A DNA stretch of 19,681 nt from NCBI GenBank assembly GCA_913046805.1, contig CAJWTA010000013.1, positions 1-19,681 on the forward strand, read 5' to 3'. Source of the DNA: an uncultured Fidelibacterota bacterium. Lineage in GTDB: Bacteria > Marinisomatota > Marinisomatia > Marinisomatales > TCS55. A model generated the notes under the pieces. That model was given only the letters and a program-made list of their open reading frames with translations, did not search any database and had not been told where the DNA came from. The translations under genes and the position numbers were made by a program. Shown here in pieces: positions 13,850 to 19,681 of the stretch (positions are counted from its first letter, which is position 1; each line of letters begins with the position of its first letter).

Positions 13850-16113
13850 CAAAAATCAAATGCAGTTTCGATGGTGGTTTGCTTTACAGGTTCTAAAATA
13901 GCGCCAGGCAAACCACTGTCTCTATAATATTGCCTAAAGTCCCAAATAACGCTTACACCCTGACTGACTTCATACCCCACTTTGTAGCCAAATACAGTAT
14001 TTATAGATGGCTTGCTGAATTCAAAAGGATTTTTATCATTGTTTCTTTGATAGTAGGCTTGAGCAATGCTTAGCTTTGGTATATTGTCTGCATTAAGGTT
14101 TAAAAGGGCATTAAAGCTATTAAACTCTGTCGTATCTGCTTTCATATTAGCATACGAAGCGTTAAATGTTAAGAGATTAAATAGATTGGCCGATGCCGAC
14201 CCAAACATACCCTTTGTATCTTTATTGGACATGGGGTCTGCAAAAATAACCTGGTCTTTTGTTCTTACCAATATTCCGCTATCTGTGGTCTGTACCGTTA
14301 CTCTAGATAGGTCATAGCTACCATCAAAAAATTGTGGTATGAAATAGCCATTTTTAATTCTGTATTCAAAGCTGATATTCAAAAAACCAAAAAGAGAGGC
14401 TCTGACACCAGGTAGTGTTATACCAGAACCGCTCATTTTATTGCGATTGAAATAAGTAGTGTCACCAGTTGATTTAGAAAAATTCAGTGTGTTAAATTCT
14501 GAATAAACCTCCATACTTAAAACTCTGCTTTTAAGAACAGGGTATCCAATATCAAAACCAAAACCCTGAGCAACTGCTTCACTATTGGTGCTTTTAAATG
14601 GTTCTGGTTTGAGCTTTAAGTCAGACTGCTGAGAATCAAGTATGTTGTTACCATCAGCATCAATATCCCACCCACCATCTGGGATTTTGCTACCCCCATT
14701 TAAATCTGCTATACCATCACCATCAGTATCGCTCCAAAGATCTTTATCGTTGGGAAAGTCATCAAATAAGTCTGGATAATCATCACCATCGGTATCTTTA
14801 AGACCGGAAAATTGGTTCATATCTTGTACAAAATTCATTCCCAAAGTAATCGGTAAAGCGTCTGAAATTTTATATGTACCCCTTAGTCCTATAAGTGTAC
14901 CACCGCGAGAAAAATCCTTCATATTTGATAAAAAGACCTCTGTTCCAAACTTGCCAATAGTAAATCCAGTATTAATTCCAACTTTTCTTACAGATGGGAA
15001 TTCCATCATATTGGAATATCCATTTAATAGACCACCATATCCCAATGTAACATTATTTAATGAGCCCCACATCAACCAAAAAGGATCGGACTTTTGTCCC
15101 CATCTAAGATACAATATTTTATCAACGAAATCTGATGGCTCATCCCATTCGTCTTTTCGAATATTTCCTTCATTATCAATATACATTACTAGATCAAAAC
15201 CTATACCAAGCTTACCAAACGATAATTCAGGTCTCAGTGCAACTTGATTGTATATAGTGTCATTTATGGTTGCGGAGCCAACGGCTAACCCCATATTAAA
15301 AGGTTTTTTTGGTGGAGCTTGATCTTTAACCGCAGAAGTTTCATTCTGAACAACGGCTTCATTTGTTTGAAGGGACTTATTTTGATCCTGTGGCGATCTA
15401 TCCGACTGACGCTGAGTAGACCTCTGCTGTCTTTGTTGAGGCTGCTGATTTTGCTGGTTTTGAGGTTGGGGTTGCTCTTGATTGTTTCCATCGCTTTGAG
15501 GTTCGTCATTATTTTGCTCTGAAGAAGACTCACCATCTGGATCTTCTGGAAAATCACCTGGTTCCGCTGGTGCAGGTATCAATTGACCTAACGCGTTTGA
15601 GACTGCTTTTTGACCCGGCCCTACATTTACAATTGCGCCACTAATAGAATTTAAAACTTCAAAATTACCACTTTTACCAACAAATTTATCTACTCCAGAT
15701 ACCGCATCATGGAAAGATGAGAATTCTGTCCCTTTTACCGATGCAACTGAAACTGGAGTTTCAACGCGATACGTCTTCTTTCGATTGTCTTTATTCACGT
15801 TATGCAGTGTTGTGCCCTGATCGATAATCAAACTTCGTGTATTTGATGTTTCTACGAATTGAAAGTCTGTATTTTCTCTAATTTTAACTACGGACTTATC
15901 ATCTAAAAAAATAACTACTGCAAAACTAGCATCACCAACCCGTATCGCGTCTCCATTTGAAACTGCTTGACCTGGTTTTGCCTGAATGGAATATGAAGAC
16001 GAACCCATTTGTTTTATTAAAACTGTTCCATTGGACTTCATTACTCTTCCAATAGTCTCAGCTGAAAGTAAATTTGAAAAAATAATTGCGATTAAGAGTG
16101 AATTTTTTAACAT
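13849..16113 (-). CDS. FecR-domain outer-membrane-like protein with thrombospondin type-3-like repeats
   Basis: This 754-residue exported protein has a signal peptide at residues 1-18 (MLKNSLLIAIIFSNLLSA). A FecR domain spans about 20-165, including GQAVSNGDAIRVGDASFAVV and TPVSVASVKGTEFS. A Gln/Asn-rich low-complexity linker runs from about 190 to 258. Next come beta-rich sequence and, near 438-495, Asp-rich repeats (DTDGDDYPDLFDD, WSDTDGDGIADLN, IDADGN) of the thrombospondin type-3 calcium-binding kind. Amphipathic strands follow and the chain ends TAFDF. The C-terminal aromatic and repeated strands suggest an outer-membrane beta-barrel. FecR domains can bind substrates or signal in the periplasm, but no sigma factor or TonB receptor is adjacent. 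It begins the gene string that includes the 45-residue protein and selW. Classification is by domain only. Confidence 0.8.
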   Translation of the reverse strand: MLKNSLLIAIIFSNLLSAETIGRVMKSNGTVLIKQMGSSSYSIQAKPGQAVSNGDAIRVGDASFAVVIFLDDKSVVKIRENTDFQFVETSNTRSLIIDQGTTLHNVNKDNRKKTYRVETPVSVASVKGTEFSSFHDAVSGVDKFVGKSGNFEVLNSISGAIVNVGPGQKAVSNALGQLIPAPAEPGDFPEDPDGESSSEQNNDEPQSDGNNQEQPQPQNQQNQQPQQRQQRSTQRQSDRSPQDQNKSLQTNEAVVQNETSAVKDQAPPKKPFNMGLAVGSATINDTIYNQVALRPELSFGKLGIGFDLVMYIDNEGNIRKDEWDEPSDFVDKILYLRWGQKSDPFWLMWGSLNNVTLGYGGLLNGYSNMMEFPSVRKVGINTGFTIGKFGTEVFLSNMKDFSRGGTLIGLRGTYKISDALPITLGMNFVQDMNQFSGLKDTDGDDYPDLFDDFPNDKDLWSDTDGDGIADLNGGSKIPDGGWDIDADGNNILDSQQSDLKLKPEPFKSTNSEAVAQGFGFDIGYPVLKSRVLSMEVYSEFNTLNFSKSTGDTTYFNRNKMSGSGITLPGVRASLFGFLNISFEYRIKNGYFIPQFFDGSYDLSRVTVQTTDSGILVRTKDQVIFADPMSNKDTKGMFGSASANLFNLLTFNASYANMKADTTEFNSFNALLNLNADNIPKLSIAQAYYQRNNDKNPFEFSKPSINTVFGYKVGYEVSQGVSVIWDFRQYYRDSGLPGAILEPVKQTTIETAFDF

Positions 16114-16214
16114 AATAGTTGATAATTCCGATTTATTCTTAAAAAATATATTAATAAATATAAGAAACTATAGTGAGATGACGCACAGGTTGATTTACGA
16201 AAATACTGAGCACG

Positions 16215-17828
16215 CTATTTCCAATCTTTTCTTTTACTTGTACCTCCAATTCCAGGATTGAAGGTGTTTGATGGGTCTAAATTCTTATAAAAATTTGAAA
16301 GAGCGGGTTTAGCGATATATTCATGTCCTACATTATGCTCTGCGGGATATTCAGCCCCTCTCTCATCGTAGGATATCAATAATTGTTCTTTTAATTTTTG
16401 AACATTGACGCCTTTTTTTGCTACATAGTTTTGATGTAGGACATGGCAAAATAAATGTCCATAATATAATTTCAAATCTAATGAATCATCTATTTCAGGC
16501 GGTAAAACCTCAAACCAATCTTTCTCATTTCTTGGAAAGGCTATATCCATCGAAATCATATCACCCAATTTTTTTTGATGTATTGCGTGGTATCTAGCTA
16601 CAGCGCTCGCAGCTACAAAACGATGTAAAATAGCTTTTTGAGATTCTTTATTTGTACACTCAAAGTATGAGCCTTCGTTTTTTTTGAAAAATTCATTAAA
16701 ATATGCTCTACCTTCCTCAATACTCTCATCAGATAATTCAATAATCCAATGATGTTCAAATTTCTTACGATATTGTTCCATACGCTTTGGTAAATGATTT
16801 GGCCACAGATAACTTAAAAACTGCATCAATTTATCAGAAAATTTATCTGGCAGAAAAAATATCTTAGCAGCAACAAGATCAACTCTACGTTTGAACTCAA
16901 ATAGCTTTGGAATGAAGCTGGGACCCATTTTGTCAATCGCTATAAATGTATCTTTGCTATATTTTTTAGCTGCATCATAACAATCTCTATGAATATACTC
17001 TCCAGAAACAGGGAGAGTATCAAACGACGACAGAATGTCGCTACGAATTTTTCCTAACACATAAGAACTGTTTGTACCAATATAAAATACTTGATTGCGT
17101 TTTGGGATGGGGTAAGTATCTAGTCTTACCGCAAAAACTGCTACTTTTCCTGCACAACCAGACGCACCATAAAGTCGTCTAGTATCTGCATTGAAACGAG
17201 CGGGAGTACTTGCATTGACATCTCTTATTCGTTTATGATATTCATTATCCGATGCTAGCTTATTCGGATAGTGTATTTGAGTTTCATTAAAATTACCCTT
17301 TTGGATATTATTAAGAATGTCTTCTGGTGTAGTTCCAAGATCTATACCTATTTCATTGATTAATTCTAATTCTCCATTTTCAGTGATTTGAGCGTATAGA
17401 GACATTTCAGTATAAGCTGGACCTCTTCTTACCAAAGCCCCACCTGAATTATTACATATACCTCCTACGATAGAAGCACCGATACAAGATGAGCCAATCA
17501 CTGAATGCGGCTCTCTGTTAAACGGCTTAAGCATTTTTTCTAGTTTAAATAAAGTACTTCCTGAGAGACCCAAAACTTGCTTGCCGTTGTTGATTGTATG
17601 AATAGTATCAATACGCATTGTGTTAATAATGAGTATCGGTCTATCGTAATCGTCACCATACGGTGTAGAGCCTCCTGTTAAACCCGTATTAGCAGCTTGC
17701 ATAATGACAATTACATCATATTCCACACATATTTGAAGGATCTTCCAAATATCAACCAGGGTCGAGGGCTTAGCTACTGCCAGAGCCTCTCCCTCACCGT
17801 ATCTCCAACCTTTGCTGTACGCTTGCAT
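16215..17828 (-). CDS. dld: Quinone-dependent D-lactate dehydrogenase, 5' end in shifted frame
   Basis: Dld is a peripheral inner-membrane flavoenzyme that oxidises D-lactate to pyruvate and passes electrons to quinone. The 537 residues from the first in-frame ATG (17828) align with E. coli-type Dld over almost its full length. Landmarks are VIVIMQAANTGLTGGSTPYG (FAD-binding), EPHSVIGSSCIGASIVGGIC, GPAYTEMSLYAQ, YPAEHNVGHEYIAKP and the C-terminal NPGIGGTSKRKDW. The family normally has about 35 more N-terminal residues. Those codons are present upstream in the same frame to 17922 and encode a matching IVGDKYLITSTWKM, but they contain no start codon. An ATG at 17934 reaches them only after a +1 shift. 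The gene lies downstream of the thioesterase. The enzyme is probably functional only with the missing N-terminus. Confidence 0.93.
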   Translation of the reverse strand: MQAYSKGWRYGEGEALAVAKPSTLVDIWKILQICVEYDVIVIMQAANTGLTGGSTPYGDDYDRPILIINTMRIDTIHTINNGKQVLGLSGSTLFKLEKMLKPFNREPHSVIGSSCIGASIVGGICNNSGGALVRRGPAYTEMSLYAQITENGELELINEIGIDLGTTPEDILNNIQKGNFNETQIHYPNKLASDNEYHKRIRDVNASTPARFNADTRRLYGASGCAGKVAVFAVRLDTYPIPKRNQVFYIGTNSSYVLGKIRSDILSSFDTLPVSGEYIHRDCYDAAKKYSKDTFIAIDKMGPSFIPKLFEFKRRVDLVAAKIFFLPDKFSDKLMQFLSYLWPNHLPKRMEQYRKKFEHHWIIELSDESIEEGRAYFNEFFKKNEGSYFECTNKESQKAILHRFVAASAVARYHAIHQKKLGDMISMDIAFPRNEKDWFEVLPPEIDDSLDLKLYYGHLFCHVLHQNYVAKKGVNVQKLKEQLLISYDERGAEYPAEHNVGHEYIAKPALSNFYKNLDPSNTFNPGIGGTSKRKDWK

Positions 17829-17934
17829 CTTCCAAGTTGATGTAATAAGGTACTTATCACCAACAATTGAGCGTATAAGTTTTAATATTTCGATATGATC
17901 AGAGATATTTAACTCGTTAAAAGTTTATATTCAT
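17829..17934 (-). other. Displaced-frame N-terminal codons of dld (frameshift or recoding site)
   Basis: On the minus strand, ATG at 17934 opens ATG AAT ATA AAC TTT TAA and stops at 17919-17917. Skipping one T gives NINFNELNISDHIEI and then a continuous frame into dld, with about 572 residues in total, close to the 571 of E. coli Dld. The site reads UUU UAA C, where tRNA-Phe can slip +1 from UUU onto UUU while a stop codon waits in the A site, as at prfB. An extra T from sequencing or assembly error is equally compatible. Confidence 0.6.
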
Positions 17935-17966
17935 TGGTAATCATTTAAATTTCACTTAAAACAATT

Positions 17967-18398
17967 CTAACCAAAAGGAAGGTAATGGGATTTAATATTT
18001 TCTGTCAACGCTATACTCTTTTGCGTTTTGTAATCAAAAGTAACCAATGTAAAGACTCCTATGGCTACAGGAGTAGGTTTGTTTTTGTCAAAAATTACGG
18101 ACAAAAGATCAAAACTTTTACGTCCAAGTCTGATAATTCTGCACCCCAATGCAAATTCATTGGGATGCGAAGTTTGTCTAATGTAGTCTATTTTCATAGA
18201 TGCTAAAATAACACCAACATCCATACCTCTCTTAAGCAAATCAAAGCCTAGCTTATTTAAAAAATCAACCCGAACTGTTTCAAAATATGTTAAATAGGTT
18301 GCATGATTTATATGACCAATTGCATCCATATCGCGCCATCTGGTTTTAATTTCTTGTATATATTTAAAATCTTTTTGGGTCAGGTTATTGTACATCAT
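17967..18398 (-). CDS. Acyl-CoA thioesterase, hotdog fold (YbgC/4HBT family)
   Basis: This 143-residue protein belongs to the 4-hydroxybenzoyl-CoA thioesterase (YbgC/FadM-like) hotdog family. These enzymes hydrolyse acyl-CoA thioesters in the cytoplasm. The key signature is TRWRDMDAIGHINHATYLTYFE near residues 20-40, where the Asp in DMDAIGHIN is the catalytic acid. A long helix with R43 and the usual mixed strands (IDYIRQTSH, LGCRIIRLG) follow. The substrate cannot be told from sequence. I chose the paired ATG at 18398/18395 over an upstream ATG at 18455, because the latter lies inside the preceding gene and adds an unconserved leader. The chosen start lies 1 nt after that gene's stop (18400). 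The gene precedes dld. Confidence 0.9.
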   Translation of the reverse strand: MMYNNLTQKDFKYIQEIKTRWRDMDAIGHINHATYLTYFETVRVDFLNKLGFDLLKRGMDVGVILASMKIDYIRQTSHPNEFALGCRIIRLGRKSFDLLSVIFDKNKPTPVAIGVFTLVTFDYKTQKSIALTENIKSHYLPFG

Positions 18399-18399
18399 A

Positions 18400-19681
18400 T
18401 TATTGCCTAGGTTGAAGCTGCGCCCATGGTGACTGATAAAACAAAACAGGGTCATCCGATATAGCTGAATTCACATTTTTACGATACATTGCATTTGAGG
18501 ACTCATATTTGAAAATTATTTCATCATTTCCATTCCATTGGGCGTATCTTGCGTTGGACTGAAATAGCCTTAACTTCGGTTCTGTATTTTTTTGGTACAA
18601 ATACAAATTATATGTGGAAACAAACTTTTTTTCCCACATTATAGCTTTATCGCCATCAGGTGACCATCTTATATTGCGGAAATATGAACTTATTTCAGGA
18701 ATAATTGAGTCCCCTCCCTCTGTTTCAACAAGAGATCCTCTTTTTTCGATAGGGTAATTCAATTCATAAATACCATTATTCTTAAAATAATAAATGATTT
18801 TATCTCCTGAGGATGACATTCTTGGCATAATAAACTTCTCTTCTTCTTCTGCATCGGTTATTTGCACGACATTCTTACCATCCCTATCCATTGTATATAT
18901 GTTGATCGTACCTATGTTGTTGTTTGAAAAATGTCTTCTTTGAGAAAATAGGATTTTACTATCGTCAAAAATAAATTGCGGATCTGAATACCATTCATTG
19001 TTGGTGTTTTTAGTGATTCTGACAGTTGATTTGTCTTCATTTAAGTATGCCAAATAAATATCATCATCAGAACCTACAAAAAGAGCCTCTGTTTGATCGC
19101 TATTAAACGAAATATCTTGTGGTGGAACACCTGATATAGTTTTTAAACCGGTACCGTTTTGATTGATAACGTGACCTACGTTATTATTTGTAAATGAAAA
19201 CACCTTTTTCCCGTCTTGAATCCAAATAGGAAATGATGCCTTAACACTTGTAAGGGTATGCATAAAAGGCATAGTCGGACCCAGATTCATTATTATAATA
19301 TTATTACCATTCTCAGTGACAGTATCTAGTTTCACAATTTTCTGATAGGATGAGGCTGGATTAATATTGCTATAACTAAAATTCCCCCACACATCATCCA
19401 CTCTGAGTCTATAATAATGCTCTTCATCAATTTGTGTCGATATTTCAAAATTCGCTTTATTACTTTCAATATTAATGGAATTACGAATTACAGAAGAATC
19501 AACAGGTGATATTTGTTCTACTATATAATTGGAAATATCGTTTTCGTTCGAAGGGTTCCAAGATAGATAAAAACGTTGATTATCAAAAAGAATGGAATCT
19601 AAAAGGGGTTGTAATGGAGGTTGATTAGCAGGTAGTCCATATGAATTTCCAAGGGTTTTTTGCCCAGTAGTATCTTCAACC
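18400..19681 (-). CDS. Fibronectin type III / WD40-like beta-propeller protein, 5'-truncated by the window
   Basis: At least 426 residues are visible, and the frame is open through 19681, so the true start lies outside the window; a GTG at 19401 is not the start. The first visible part (QPLLDSILFDNQRFYLSWNP, then EEHYYRLRVDDVWGNFS) has the strand and YRLRV..W.N pattern of a fibronectin type III domain. Downstream come repeated WD40-like/TolB-type propeller blades, such as NIYTMDRDGKNVVQITD, MSSSGDKIIYYF and RWSPDGDKAIMW. Proteins of this type are exported and often surface-attached, with roles in protein interaction or sugar binding, but no catalytic residues are seen. The last visible residues are QLQPRQ. 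It is followed 1 nt later by the thioesterase gene. An outer-surface location is inferred. Confidence 0.75.
   Translation of the reverse strand, partial: VEDTTGQKTLGNSYGLPANQPPLQPLLDSILFDNQRFYLSWNPSNENDISNYIVEQISPVDSSVIRNSINIESNKANFEISTQIDEEHYYRLRVDDVWGNFSYSNINPASSYQKIVKLDTVTENGNNIIIMNLGPTMPFMHTLTSVKASFPIWIQDGKKVFSFTNNNVGHVINQNGTGLKTISGVPPQDISFNSDQTEALFVGSDDDIYLAYLNEDKSTVRITKNTNNEWYSDPQFIFDDSKILFSQRRHFSNNNIGTINIYTMDRDGKNVVQITDAEEEEKFIMPRMSSSGDKIIYYFKNNGIYELNYPIEKRGSLVETEGGDSIIPEISSYFRNIRWSPDGDKAIMWEKKFVSTYNLYLYQKNTEPKLRLFQSNARYAQWNGNDEIIFKYESSNAMYRKNVNSAISDDPVLFYQSPWAQLQPRQ

Noticed and set aside
16114..16214. Promoter for the FecR gene string
   Set aside because: The gap is AT-rich with several TATA-like hexamers, but no acceptable -35 partner at 16-18 bp spacing; no promoter is claimed.
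19399..19401. GTG at 19401 as start of the propeller protein
   Set aside because: The frame is open to the window edge and the upstream codons encode a coherent fibronectin-III-like domain, so this GTG is internal.
1..19681. CRISPR arrays, tRNA or rRNA genes, insertion sequences, direct repeats at attachment sites
   Set aside because: No regularly spaced repeat, cloverleaf-like segment, transposase-like frame or terminal inverted repeat was seen on reading through the window.

Overview
The window is an AT-rich bacterial chromosome segment packed with minus-strand housekeeping genes; the only convincing plus-strand gene is a sodium:alanine-type symporter. Several features suggest a marine, didermic, low-GC bacterium of the FCB superphylum, possibly Candidatus Marinimicrobia (SAR406). 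These are an outer-membrane-type protein with a FecR domain and thrombospondin type-3-like repeats, secreted beta-propeller and fibronectin-type-III modules, a lipoprotein, the lack of Shine-Dalgarno sites at many starts, and E. coli-type Dld. The phylum is inferred from gene content and protein style, not from a search.

Layout from left to right. (1) 1-3922, all minus: rnhB, lepB, a secreted protein, a lipoprotein and two small coiled-coil proteins, ending in a strong hairpin terminator at 16-45. (2) 4015-5568, plus: an AGCS-family amino-acid:cation symporter with its own promoter, divergent from rnhB. (3) 5589-12224, minus: a compact genome-maintenance and phospholipid operon read dnaX-ybaB-recR-pgsA-pgpA-cinA-recA-recX, with stop/start overlaps at several junctions. 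(4) 12322-16113, minus: a FecR/outer-membrane-like protein, a 45-residue membrane protein, a SelW-like (Rdx-family) selenoprotein with an in-frame TGA, a secreted protein of unknown function, and a small coiled-coil protein paralogous to one in region 1. (5) 16215-19681, minus: quinone-linked D-lactate dehydrogenase (dld) whose first codons lie in a shifted frame, a hotdog thioesterase, and the 3' part of a fibronectin-III plus WD40-like propeller protein that runs off the window.

The main discovery is at 13478-13702. There, an ORF of 74 residues becomes a complete Rdx/SelW protein only if the TGA at codon 11 is read as selenocysteine. It shows a Y-C-x-x-U redox motif, the best Shine-Dalgarno sequence in the window, and a hairpin 3' of the TGA with a G as its first apical-loop base, as expected for a bacterial SECIS. 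TGA is an ordinary stop in neighbouring genes (pgsA, pgpA, the FecR gene), so genome-wide recoding is not the explanation. The gene is coupled on both sides: the tiny membrane protein's stop codon overlaps its Shine-Dalgarno, and its own 3' end overlaps the next gene by 26 nt. Standard gene finders would miss both small genes.

Other points worth checking are a UUU-UAA-C arrangement at the dld start resembling a +1 recoding site (or a one-base error), two A7 runs in dnaX with a near -1 stop after each that could generate a gamma-like product, and a lipoprotein whose signal peptide has no ATG/GTG/TTG start.
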